A stretch of DNA of 64,000 bases from Proteles cristata cristata (Eukaryota; Chordata; Mammalia; Carnivora; Hyaenidae), in assembly GCA_017311185.1 (NCBI GenBank), contig JAESUZ010001058.1:372001-436000 (forward strand), read 5' to 3'. The notes under the pieces were generated by a model, which saw only the letters and a list, made by a program, of their open reading frames with translations, did not search any database and had not been told where the DNA came from. Below, piece after piece: positions 46,941 to 58,569 of the stretch (positions are counted from its first letter, which is position 1; every line of letters starts with the position of its first letter). Position numbers and translations under genes: made by a program.

Positions 46941-46999
46941 CAGTTGGGAAGGAAATGCTAGGAAAAAGGCATTCTCTCCCATGTTCTACCTATCTCATT

Positions 47000-47155
47000 T
47001 TTTTTTCTGCCATAAACCTAGGAGGTGCATTATTATTCACACCATTTTTACAGATGAGGAAACTAAGCTCCCAAGTGGTTAATAACTTACCTAAGGTCAA
47101 AAATAATTGAGCAGTGTTTGAATCTCAGATTACGTCCAAAGCCCATGGAATTTTA
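47000..47155 (-). mobile_element. MIR
   Basis: Minus MIR: 'tttttacagatgaggaaact', 'aataacttacctaaggtcaa' and 'gtgtttgaatctcagattac'. Confidence 0.85.
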
Positions 47156-50100
47156 TTTTTTTCTAGAGAGCATTAAGTTGAGAAAGAAAGAGTGAAAAAT
47201 CAAGGGTAGAGGAAGATTAACACTATGCTAAGGTCAAGAGAATTAAATTCAAGTACCAGTTATGTTGCTTTCCTTATCTCTAATGCATCTGGCTGGCTCA
47301 CAGAGTCTAACATAAAAACTAAAACATCTACACACATAAAAATACTTTAAAAACTACAACATTCCATACAAATATAATATATCCTTATTCTAATTTTTAA
47401 TATCCTTATAGAATCTGAAGTATCCAGCAAGACTGGAGCAACACCCTCCCAGGAAAAGAACAGGTACTATCTAAAATTATTCAAAGTATGCCATAACAAA
47501 AATATGTCCAAGAGTAGGCCACTTTTACATCCTTTTGCTTATGAGAAATTTCATTAAGTGGATATTCATGGATGTTAAGAAATTGTTATATTTCTAAGGT
47601 ATGACAATGCTGTTGCCAATTATGTCTTTCTAAAGAGTTCTTATTTTTTAGAGTTGTGATTGCAGTGGATAAAATGATACCAAGTCAGAAATTTGTCCAG
47701 AAAGGGTTAGAGTATAGCTGAAATACTAGCTGTGATTAATTATTGACACTGAGCAATGGGTACTTATGTGTCTGTTTGAAATAATAAGATATTTATAGGA
47801 AAAAGGTTTTTCTGTTTTTTAACAAAACTCCTCAATACAAGTAGACTTCCTCTCTTCAGAATAAAACCTCCCTGCATTTGATATTTCAGAAATATTCCCA
47901 GAGCAATAGGCATGACATGTACAATCTGGATATTGTTTCTTTCCACTTTAAAGCCAATTACCATCCTTTCCCAACGGCCACAGCGAGAGTATCCTGACTT
48001 GATTCCTGCTCTCGTTTTTACTTCAGGTTTCTACTTCTACACATTAACCACTGCAATCTTACTCCACCCTTGCTATCTTTTCTTAGTAATTTTCTTTTCA
48101 CCCTTGCCTGAGCCACTTTCCACAATATGTTTTTCTGGGTAGCAGACTATGGAGCAGGGCTTGTGTTGATTTTGTGCAGCCCACATTCCTGGAATGTTAG
48201 TGCTAAGCACAGAATTTGACCTGTAACACAGTGAAGAAAGAGTTCAAATGCAACCTCCAAAGATATCCATCCCACAGAATAAATGCCAATAAGCAATTTC
48301 CTTTTCCCAGCCTACAGAGATTTTCATCAGATAGCCCATAACAGACAGAACCCGTGCCAATATTTTATAACCCATAAAATTTCTTCAAGCAATTGTACAG
48401 ATTTCCAGCCATCCTTTGATCAGTCTTTGTAACAGTGACTCCAGGCCTTTGCCTAAAAATGATTCCTAGATCTCGATATATATATATACAATGGAAAAGA
48501 TCTGGCCTTCAGAAAGTCTCTCATTAAAGCGCTAATCTGTTCCACCACATTCTTCTGAGACACAGCGATCAGCATTCTAGCTGGCCTCAATGGCCAGCCC
48601 TAATAAGACTGATAGAAACAGCTTAAGTAATTGGATTGCTATATGGGATTGAATGTCTGACAACAAAAGATAGCCATCTCTATTCGACCACCATATCTTT
48701 GTTCCAGCAATGAATTCATTTAGCAATGCACTTAGAGGCTCCTGGGCCCAGGGAGAAATGACAGACTAGGGACACAAAAGCTAGGCCAGCTGATGAGCCC
48801 AGAGACAGAGGCTGTGCAATTCCAAAAAGCTAATTATGGTGAACACAGGCAGCAGACAATGACTTGTTGAATCATTAACATAATCACATTATTGCACTGG
48901 TCTCCAGTTCCCAGGCAAAGGCAGTGTTGGCTATCTCTCAATCTGACTGTGCACTTCATCTTCACCTGCCACCTGCAATCTACTGTACATGACTTCTTGG
49001 CTGATATACTCTTCACTAGCCCAGTCTGTTCATGTGTCCTCGACATTTTTTTTAATTTTACTAGTTTTTTGCTATCAAAAGAGATAGTACAGAAGTATTC
49101 AAACAGTGTAGAAGACCTTGGTGCTCAAATTCTCATATTCGTCTCCAAATTTGTGACATGAGAAAACTTTATCATTCGTTAAAACATAATTACAATATCA
49201 AAATCCTATATCTACATGTGACTTTCAGATACGTCTAAACAAAGCTAATATAATATAAATCAAATCAAAATATTGACTTATAACTTCAGGCAGATCTAAA
49301 GAGGGTTAATATAAATCAGAATATTGATATGCAAAGCCAATTCTAGAGTGAAAAATAGCAAATGCTACCCACACTCAGTGAGTCTGAAGCAACATTCCCA
49401 GTTAATATTTTCCTAGAGGGTTTGACGTATTTATTTCTTGACCACTGTGTATTTTGTTTTTTCAGCGGAGTGACATAAATTATTTTCACTTTTTCACTGT
49501 CTCTCGGACAGTTTTGGCCTCTCTGAAGAGAATACCTGCCAGCAAGTGAAAATGGTACCACATTTTATAATAAACAGAGATGTTGGTATGATGACCATTG
49601 CCAAAAATGTAATAATACAGCATCAATAATAATAGTAGAAACATTATTATTAAATAATAATTACTTTAGACAGGTCAACTTGGAGTAAAGATTCTAAATA
49701 TTTCTAAATGAAGCTCTGATTTAGCCACACAATATTCTGTAAGAAAGCTCAGGGATCATTCATCCTGCATTAAAATGGAAAGAAATAGCAAGGCCAGGAC
49801 GCCTTTGCTTTTTCAAACAGTGGCACCAAAGAAGCCCAAATACAAATGTCTCAACATCCAGTCCAACACTCTAGGTCTTTAAATAGCATGGTTCAGCTGA
49901 GATTCCTTGCCCAACTTGGCAAAGAGATAGAATGAGCTCCACAGTCTAAATTGTGACTTTGGATCATAACTGAAAATACACAATCATATGTTGTCCAAAG
50001 CTGGCATGTTTTCCCCTTTTCAGTTTATCCTACTGCCAAATGGAGAACATGGTCTCAAAGTCCTATAACCGTGAAAAAGATTGAAATACTTCTAATCATG

Positions 50101-50344
50101 GGTAAGGAATATATAATTTTGACATAAATCTTGAGCAGAACCATAGAAGGATTTCCACTCAAATCTTCTCAACAGAGATTTGTATGTGCTAAGGTATACT
50201 ATGATAAAAATAGGCCTTGAGTTCAATAAAATACCCAAATGCCTACCTAAGTTACCTGCATTTCTTTTTATTTTCTGAAAGGGACTAAAATTGCAGTCAA
50301 TCTGTAGGTAGGACAATCAAGACCAATAATATTTGCCATATCTT
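47156..50344. other. unassigned stretch, mostly repeat-poor
   Basis: About 3 kb with no recognised gene. A (TA)n run is at 48475-48488. The 48490-48910 part is treated separately as a candidate conserved element. Confidence 0.4.
48490..48910. other. candidate conserved non-coding element
   Basis: Repeat-free, mixed-composition segment with several homeodomain/POU-like AT cores ('aaaagctaattatggtg' near 48827, 'gaatcattaacataatc' near 48870). No coding features. A regulatory role is inference. Confidence 0.25.
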
Positions 50345-50640
50345 TAAGCTGAGTAGGACAGATGTAGGTCCTACATCCTACAAGAAGTTCTTCCTCACCA
50401 TGCCAGTCCCTCAGGCCCTTCTCTTCCCTCCCATCCATGCCTCAGGCTCCTTCCATTTCCACCATTAATCTCTTACTTACCATGCCCTGCCTGTACTAGA
50501 CACTGTGTTTTTTTCAAGACTATATATTCCTTCCTTCCTTCCCTAGATCTAAAACCCTCAAGAATAAGATAGAGTGGTATTTAATCTACCTATTCTCACA
50601 GTGCCAAGCACAGACTAGCATTTCATAAATATGTCACTAA
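50345..50640 (+). mobile_element. L2 3' end
   Basis: 'gaagttcttcctcaccatgc' (L2 'ggccttccctgaccac') through 'cacagtgccaagcacagac' near the end, which corresponds to the L2 tail 'cagtgcctggcacatag'. Confidence 0.65.
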
Positions 50641-51725
50641 CTGATTAACCTGGAGGTTTAAATACTAGACAGATTTTGTTGTATTTATATGCAATGTAAA
50701 TATGCATCCAAGGCTTACCTTTGAGGTCATCACCAATTTACCAAGAAAATAAGGAAACAAGAAGCTTTTAGTTCCAATGTTTGCAGTCTTTCTAAATCAC
50801 ATAAGTTATGACTAGAACACAGCCACAGCTTTGTATAAACCCCAAACCTGACAGTCACTCATAGGGTTACAGGAAATGTATGTCTACACAGACGGGGCCT
50901 TTGTCTTGGACCGGTAAATACCCACTACATCTGTGACTAACAGTGAAATCACTTCTTTCCTGAGACCACGCCCTGGCTCCTCTCCTAACTGCTCTGGGGT
51001 CACACAGACAGGCATGACATGGTTGAAGACAGGTAGATGTATGTCCCCTGACCCACAGTCATTTCACATTTTTCTCATTTCTTACCCATTGTTCTCAGAC
51101 TCTTAACCTGCCCTGGTATAGCAATGGAAGGCAATGGTAAGCCGTTGCTCCTTTAAAAGGGCTCTGGAAATCTCTGATTAAAGGCCTTTTCCCACCTCCA
51201 CGTAGCTTCTTGTTGTCCCTGGGATGAAGGCCTACCAATAGTACGAAACTAACTTTTACCCTTAACCCTTATGCATAGGCCATTCCCAGGCCTAGCTGTC
51301 ACTTCTTCCTTCCACCTCCTAGGCTGTTATCTGATTTTCTAGGCTTTTCCCATTTAGCACAACACAGACAGTATAAATTGGCAGCCTAAAATAAGCAAGC
51401 AACATTGGCTTATTAATGAATTTTATTTATGCTCTATACTTTTGTTGTTATCTTTATAAATTCATCACCAATGATTTTAAATCAAGAGATTTTACATATC
51501 AATTAGGAGGTCTAACTGATCTTTAGAAATTAGAGGAGTTTGCCACCCCTGGTTCCATTCTCACCTGGCAGCATCGGCTAAAGCTGAGTAATGGCTGCCC
51601 TTTCAGACACAGATACAACTCTCCCCTTCTCCGCTGTCCGCGTCACTCCCTATTGCCATACACGAGACCATTGTACTCAGGTATATGTCTGACATGACAA
51701 AAACTAGATAGAAGCTCACAAAACA
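50641..51725. other. unassigned non-coding stretch
   Basis: No gene or confident repeat. Confidence 0.4.
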
Positions 51726-52045
51726 TGATTCTTCCTCTTTCTGAACACACAAGACTCTTATCTCCTATCTTCCCTTACAGTCAGGTGTGGTCATGTGACT
51801 GTGTTCTGGCCAATGGAAGGTGAGTGGCCATTTTATGATGTGTACCAAAAAATCTCTCACATGTGATTATTCACACTTTTCTCTTCTGCTTGATGCAATC
51901 AGTCATGTGTTAAAAATGGCAGAGCCACTAGACAGGAGGAAATTAGGTTGGGAAATTCACCTGCAAGAAATGAAACTACTTCTATCATGTTTGAACAATC
52001 ATGCATTTTGAATTTCTTTGTTACAGCAGCTAACATGAGCTTGAC
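51726..52045 (+). mobile_element. MLT1-type MaLR LTR
   Basis: 'gtgttctggccaatggaagg' in the 5' half and 'ctttgttacagcagctaaca' at the 3' end are the two MLT1 landmarks. Solo LTR. Confidence 0.85.
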
Positions 52046-52619
52046 ACATCTGCCTTTCAACTTCCCAGGAAGTCTATGACTTGATTTAATGACTGCATGC
52101 CCAAAGTTCTTACCTTACACTGACCTGACCATAACTAATCCCTCTGAAAAGCACCATTTCTTATAAAAATTTACCCACCATAAACTTCAAAAGATGAACT
52201 TCCTTCCTGGACCTTCTTAGTGATTAGTTTTGTATAACAATATTAATTTATGCAGTTATGATTGTGTCTGTATTTGCCCGCTCCCCTAACCTAAATCTTC
52301 ACCTTACCACTAAAAGTTCTGGCTCTTGTCTCCATGAACTTATCCTTGGAAGAGTAATGGACACTTAAGAACAATAGAATTAAAATAAATATAATCACAG
52401 TCATTGGAAGTTGAAGAAATCCACTGAGATAATGTGGTACATCAACAGAACTTTTTTTCAAGGTAACCAGTCTAGAAAAGAAAAATGACTTGCATAAAAT
52501 CACACAGCCAGAATATAGGAGAGAAAACTCAAACACTCCGTTTTAATTTCCAAATGCAATGTACTTGATAACGTTATCTTTCATCTCTTATTACAACCCA
52601 GAGTGTTATTTTACCTTTT
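52046..52619. other. unassigned stretch with weak MIR remnant
   Basis: A MIR-like piece ('atgacttgcataaaatcaca') lies near 52484-52515. The rest is unassigned. Confidence 0.35.
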
Positions 52620-52880
52620 TCCACCACACACACACAGTTCTAGCAATTAATGGAACATTTATTATGTGCTAAGTACTATTCTGAGTTTTTTGCATGCATT
52701 TCTTAAATTTTAATTTCAGAATAAATATATGAGGTTATATAGTCTCAATTTTTATGATGTAAAAGTGAGGCACAAAGAAGTTAATGAATTTTTTCAATAT
52801 CACATATCTAGAAAATGGAAGGTAAGGTCTAACTCCATAGTCCATGCTTCTAAAAGCCATGTTATATTGTCCATTGCAAT
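52620..52880 (-). mobile_element. MIR
   Basis: Minus MIR, nearly full: 'acatttattatgtgctaagt', 'tgatgtaaaagtgaggcac', 'catagtccatgcttctaaa'. Confidence 0.85.
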
Positions 52881-52914
52881 CTTATCTTTATTCCTAGAAG
52901 GAAGCACTTTTTGC

Positions 52915-53390
52915 ATCAGTTAGCTTTTCCTGGGAAACAAACCACTTTTAAATATTGCGGCTTAAAGCAATAGCCATTTACTTAGCCCATGATACTATGC
53001 AGTAGCAATTTAGGCTAGGCTCAGTGAGGCTGGTCTTCTGCCGGCCTCACCTGGGCTCATATATGTATGTGAGGCCAGCTGACCAGTTAGGTTGTGGCTA
53101 GATGAGCCTGATGACCTCAATCCCATATTGGGGAACTCAGCTGGGAGAGCCAGGATTACCAACATGGCATGGTCTCCATCCTCCAGCAGAGTAGCCAAGA
53201 ATTGATCCCATAGTAGTGGTTGCAGACTTCCCAAGAGCCCAAGAGTATCAAGAAAGGCAAGTACCAAAGCACAGTTATTTCTCAGTTCTCCGTTTGTGTC
53301 ATATTTGTTACTATTCCACTAGCTGAAGCAAGTCATGTGGCTAACTCCATGCAAAAATGAGGAAACTGACTACTCCTTAATAGTCAGACC
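52915..53390 (+). mobile_element. ancient interspersed repeat, second copy of the 46430 family
   Basis: 'gggaaacaaaccacttttaa', 'gcggcttaaagcaatagcca' and 'agtcatgtggctaactcc' follow the family order. Diverged; non-coding. Confidence 0.65.
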
Positions 53391-53629
53391 TTTTTAAAAA
53401 AGCAAAAAAAAAAAAATAGACCTTCAAAATTATATTTTAAGAGGCACACATAATGGGATGGGAAAAGTGTATGGACATTTTCAATATCACAGATAATTCA
53501 TTTTCTTCTAGTACTAATATCCATATTTCTAAATACTATGTGTATATGGCTGCCTCTTAAGTAACCAGTTATAATTATTATCTTCTGGCTTATTATTATG
53601 ACAATTAAAACTTGGGTGTTTTTTTTATC

Positions 53630-53830
53630 CCTTTCCCTTCTACCAAAAATTCATATACCTTTCACCCAAATTCCCTAAATATTAACATTTAACATAACTG
53701 CTTTATACATAAATATATATATTTCCTCCAAATACAAGAATAAGTAATAGTCATGAGGCCTCTTTATTCCTAAATATTTCAGTGCGCACTTTCAAAATAA
53801 AGGCTTAAATAACCAACCGTATAATTATTA
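53630..53830 (-). mobile_element. ancient L1M fragment
   Basis: 'atatacctttcacccaaatt', 'ccctaaatattaacattta' and 'taaatatttcagtgcgca' match the same non-coding L1M family as 37545-38335. Confidence 0.65.
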
Positions 53831-53874
53831 AAAGTGAGGAAATAAGCTTTATAATACTATGACTTATTCTATCT

Positions 53875-54065
53875 AGTACTGTCCAATATGGTAGCCATTA
53901 GCCACACATGACTAAGTGTATTTAGATTTTAAACTAGTAAAAATTAATCATTCAGTTGCTTGGTCACACTAGCCACATTTAAAGTACTCGATAGCCACAT
54001 ATGGCTGGAGACTATTGTACTGAATAGTGCAGAGAATGTTTCCATCATCACAGAAAGTCTCATTT
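53875..54065. mobile_element. MER3-like hAT element
   Basis: Starts 'agtactgtccaatatggtag' and includes 'ccattagccacacatgac' and 'cgatagccacatatggctgg', then 'tgtttccatcatcacagaaa' at the right. Confidence 0.7.
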
Positions 54066-54119
54066 GATGATGTTTGTCCATATCTTTCAGGCCCTGTTCA
54101 TATATAATTACAGATTTAT

Positions 54120-54270
54120 AGAGATAAGATCTGTATGTGTTACAAGATTATAGTCACAAGGTAGTAATTATTACCTCTATCTTTTAGATAGGAAGACAAA
54201 ATTAGAAAAGTGAATGGGGTCCATGCCTATACAATAAATCAGTCCTATAAGAAGGGATTTGATTCTACAT
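54120..54270 (-). mobile_element. MIR fragment
   Basis: Diverged minus MIR core: 'attattacctctatctttta', 'gataggaagacaaaattag'. Confidence 0.5.
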
Positions 54271-54329
54271 TGGATCATTTGAAAGACCTTTCTCCCACGA
54301 CAACATATTCCATTTCCAAAAAACATGAG

Positions 54330-54810
54330 TAACTGTATTAGGTTGGGTTCCTCAGAAGCAGAGCCTGAGACAAAGACTCATGTGCACAAATTAATTAACC
54401 TCTTCCTATATTCAGGAAGAACTCCCAGGAGAAACAGTAAAGGAATGAGGGAACCAGAACAGGACAAAAGAAGCCAAGGAAGATGCCCATTGCAAGCAAC
54501 TTTCAAACTGATCTTGCAGGTTAGCCTGAAGCATAAATCATACCACCGGATTTGTCCCATCTGGAGGTAAGGGAACCAGAGTGTCACACACCTATTTGCA
54601 TCAATAATTGTCTACAGGCTGCACCAATGGGATATAAACTCCCAGGTACTTGTGTAGGCAAAGTGGTCCCAGAAGCCCAAGTGCTGACTTCTGAAGAAGG
54701 TCAGTAGTTCCCACTGTTAGGAAACAAAGCACACAGAAGCTGAGGCATAAGCACCCTTGAACCAGTAAAAGGGGGCTGAGAACATTGGGAGTGACCCAGA
54801 CTAAAAACAT
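54330..54810 (+). mobile_element. possible ancient interspersed repeat
   Basis: 'ggttcctcagaagcagagcc' followed by 'gagacaaagactcatgtgca' resembles a mammal-wide repeat I recall but cannot name. Weak call. Confidence 0.35.
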
Positions 54811-55544
54811 GACAGAGTATTCTACCTTACTATTCTTTGTAAAATGTGTTTGATAAATAGCTCCCTATGTGGCCTTTTATATAAATAAAACTTGAAAATC
54901 TAGCTGGTTCAGAATAAATGCTCACTTACTTACTCTGGCCTATTTCCACGAGATATTTGTTCGAGCCTACAATATCAGTTGAGGAAAAATGGGTGGGGTG
55001 GGTGGGGCTACCCTTGATAGGGAGCATAAAATCAAAGGGCAAGAACCATGGAACATATATCCAGGGACATCTGAGTGCAAACCAGCCTGCTGTATAGGGG
55101 AACCCTCCATTGGAGAAATGTGTTCCCCTGTGCTACAATCCATCCAGACTATAGAAATCCATACAAACTAATTTAAGTGAAGGGAGGATTGTTTTGTATG
55201 ACACAAGAGTGCCTCACATAACTCAAGATTACAAAACTTAGTGGGGCATCGCGAGAAAGTTGGAGAATCATTGGGAACAAGCTGTCTCCTCTTTCCCTTT
55301 TTATTCTTTTCTTTCTTTACATACCCTTGGATCTCTGGTTTTCCATGCACATGGATCGAAAACACCTGCTCCAGCCCCAGAGTCCACAAAATGCACTGGC
55401 TCCAGAAGTATATCCAGAAGTATGAACTTCTCATTCTCTGGATTACTTAAAATCTCAATTAGGACAGAATTCAATTATCTGAGTTCTCATATCAGATGTC
55501 AGAGACCTTGGGACTTGTGAAAGATGTACAGATTAAGTTAAACG
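54811..55544. other. unassigned non-coding stretch
   Basis: No gene or repeat recognised. Confidence 0.4.
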
Positions 55545-55730
55545 GTATGGCAGACTATTTTTTCCAAAAGCGGCCACAGCAATATCTCTGGTGCCCTATA
55601 CTATCCAGAACCTTTTCACTCCTCACCCTGAAAAGTAGAGTCTGTGTTCCCTTCTCTTGAATCTGAGCTGGAACTTATTTTCATTTGTTGGCATGACAAA
55701 ATAAACAAGGGACAAATCTTAAACACCCTT
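55545..55730 (+). mobile_element. MLT1-type LTR, 5' part
   Basis: 'atggcagactattttttcca', 'cacagcaatatctctggtg' and 'cttgaatctgagctggaac' match the first third of an MLT1-type LTR. The 3' part is missing. Confidence 0.6.
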
Positions 55731-55997
55731 CCCCTGCTTAAAAAAAAAAATCCTAAATGTAGAGATTCATTCAAAGACATTATTGTCTGGAGCCACTTAG
55801 TGTAGTTCTTCCTTGAATAACTCCCTATCCAAGACCTGTGTGTTCTTAAAATGCCACCTCTATGTTGATTCAAAACCTTGGGAGCTTCCCAAGCAAAATC
55901 TAAAGCTGGACTCCATGCATGGAAGGCAGGAAGAGACCAAGAGAAAAAGGCTGACCCTCTGGATCAGTAGATGGCAGGCTTAAAAAGCAAGGAAGTT

Positions 55998-56096
55998 GGG
56001 GTACTTGGCTGGCTCAGTCGGTAGAGCATCTAGTTCTTGATCTTGGGGTCATAAGTTCAAGCCCCATGTTAGTTGTAGAGATTACTTTAAAAAAAA
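55998..56096 (+). mobile_element. SINEC, short form
   Basis: Head 'ggggtacttggctggctcag' and 'agttcaagccccatgttag', then 'tagagattactttaa' and poly-A without a CT tract. This is the short tRNA-derived carnivore SINE form. Probable TSD 'aaaaagcaagga' / 'aaaaagcaagag' on either side. Confidence 0.92.
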
Positions 56097-56110
56097 AAAA
56101 AAGCAAGAGA

Positions 56111-56649
56111 ACTTACTTATGGGGCTTGTCCTGGGTTTCTGAAAGATGAATAGATCTCCACACCTGCCCCCTGCCCCAGAATCTTAAAAATTAACAGAGG
56201 CCTTACCTGAGTTTACTCACCTTTACGGTCTCCATGTCCTCAACAACACATTGCTTTCTCAAGGCTGCATCCTCAAGAATGGCCCCCACAATGGGCAGAA
56301 TGTAAATTCTAGGAGGGGGACTGGATGAAGAGCCATCAATTCCCTGGATCCAGCTCAAGGGTCAACTGGCAATCATGTCCTCTTGATAACATCCTCCAAC
56401 TCTCCTGCATACCATTCTGAAGTGAAACCCCCTGCTCCATCACACTGAAGAAAAGCTGGCAACTTGCACTTCCCTTCCTACTACATTGGCACGTGGTAGC
56501 ACCCTGGACCTCACCCTTCGTTATTGTTAAATCATCATGAACTCATTAGCCAATAGGGTTTCTTTGGGGCTACTTACTATTTCCAAGGAGTTTTATAGTC
56601 ATCTTGGGACAGATATCTCTTTGAGGGCTGCACTTCTAGCTTTGACTAG
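56111..56649. other. unassigned non-coding stretch
   Basis: No gene or repeat recognised. Confidence 0.4.
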
Positions 56650-56842
56650 TAGAGTGGCTCATAGACGTGTGATCCCTGAGCCACCAGCATCAGCATCATG
56701 TGAGAACTTGATAGAAATGCACGTTCTTGAACCCTATCCATACCTCCTAGATTGGAAACTCTGGAGATGGGCCAAAAATCTGGGTTCAAACAAGCCGTCC
56801 AGGGCATTTTGACACAGGCTGGAGTTTGAGAACCACTAGTCT
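56650..56842 (-). mobile_element. MER5A-like hAT element
   Basis: The right end 'ggagtttgagaaccactag' is the complement of the MER5A terminus. 'accagcatcagcatcatgtg' and 'aacaagccgtccagggcatt' fit the interior. Confidence 0.85.
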
Positions 56843-57339
56843 AGTCAGGTCTGGTCAGGCATCAGATATCACACCAGTGACTGAAGACAGAGAATAGAAT
56901 AGAAATGATTGTCAGCTAAGTATAGAGTTCTAAAAGGTAACTAAGAAGGCAAAAAGAGAAACTGAAGGTCTCAAGGAGACCAAAACTGGAGGAAGTAGCT
57001 GGTACCGCAAGGGCTGGGGGTAACAAAGGGAATGGATTGAAATTATGAAGAAGACGTAGGGAGAGGAGGAGTCATGCCATAAGGAGGAGAGGTCACTGAG
57101 GGGGACCCTGGCTCAGCCGCTACTGTTCGCCGTGCTCAGTCACTGCAGAAGTTTCTGAAGAAGAGGCTTGGCCATGGATGCCCAAATGCCTGAGGGAGCG
57201 CCAGGAAGCTGGTTCTGTGAGTGGTAAATACACTGTAGAAGCAACTAACTGCCACAGCCACTAAGCACAATGTTCAGGTGATGCCCACGCAAACAGGAAT
57301 CCCTTTCTCCCTCCACCAGAGTTCTTGATGGCAAACAAG
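56843..57339. other. unassigned non-coding stretch
   Basis: No gene or repeat recognised. Confidence 0.4.
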
Positions 57340-58560
57340 AGAAACTGACAGCAACAAAAAATATAAGGTACCTAAGAATCTAACAAAAGATATGTAAGAA
57401 TTTTATAAATTTTTTTCAAGGGGCATTAATAAATAACAAACAGAGCAATATACCATTTCCAGGAGTGGAATGACAAAATCATAAAAACATCAATCTGCAA
57501 ATGAAGATATAATTTGAATGCAATTCCAATGAAAATGTCTACACAGTTGCTCATGGACCCTGACAATTAGATTATTGGGCAAGGGCCCAAGAACAGCCAA
57601 GTCAATTCTGAAAGAGAAGAATGAGAGTGAATGGAGAACTTCATTTACCAAAATCTAGTATGTGTTTTCACGTGTAGGGATAGTGATGAAGGCTGTATAG
57701 TATTGGCACAAAGATAAACAGAGGTTCAATAGAACAAAACAGAAGCCCTTGAAATACTCCCATTCATGCAAAATGTGACATGTAACAGAAGAGGCACTAT
57801 AGATTATTGAGGAAACAATGAAGCATGTATTAATGATACTGGTGAGATACCTCATTACACATGAAATTAGATCCCTGCTCTACTCTACATGACACACAAA
57901 AATCCATCCCAGGTGGTCGAAAGGCCTAATGGGGACAATAAAGGAGAACCTGCTTCTGATTTTAGAGTAAAGAAGATTTTCATAACAACAAACCAAAAAC
58001 CCCCACAAACCACAAAAATAGAGATTAATAAATTCAACTACATTAAAATTTAACATTTCTGCCTATGAAAAGACATCATTAAAAAAATGAAAAAGTCAAG
58101 CCACAGACTGGAAAAGGATACTTTCAGTGCTTATAATGATAATTCCTATCCAGAATGTATATCTCACTCCCAGAAATCTTCAAGTAAAAGACAACTCACA
58201 AGGGGGGGAGGGGAAGGAGGGCAAAGGTTGTGATTCACTGAAGAGACCCAAACGTCCCGTAATGATCTATAGAGGTAATTGATTTCACAAATAATCAGGA
58301 ATGGGCAAATTTAAGAAAACACCATTCCCCATCCATCAAAAATTGGTAAAAATATTTTTTTGGGTATGATAATAGTATCAGGAAGAAAAGGAAACAACGG
58401 GAAACAAAATTATTACACAGAGGTGGGAGTATAAATGGATGCAATCACTGGGAAGAGCAATTTGGCGAACAGCCGATATATCTGAAGATGAATAAATGCA
58501 ATGACCTGATATTCCGCTCTGAGGAACGTACCCCAGGTGATGATCCCAGGTAATGCTAAT
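57340..58560 (+). mobile_element. ancient L1M ORF2 remnant
   Basis: Plus-strand late ORF2 nucleotides in order: 'aggtacctaagaatctaaca', 'gtatagtattggcacaaag', 'aaaggcctaatggggacaat', 'ttctgcctatgaaaagaca', 'aaaattggtaaaaatattt' and 'gaagagcaatttggcgaac'. Full of stops and indels. A G-rich motif sits at 58202-58221. Confidence 0.8.
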
Positions 58561-58569
58561 CCTGTTCCG

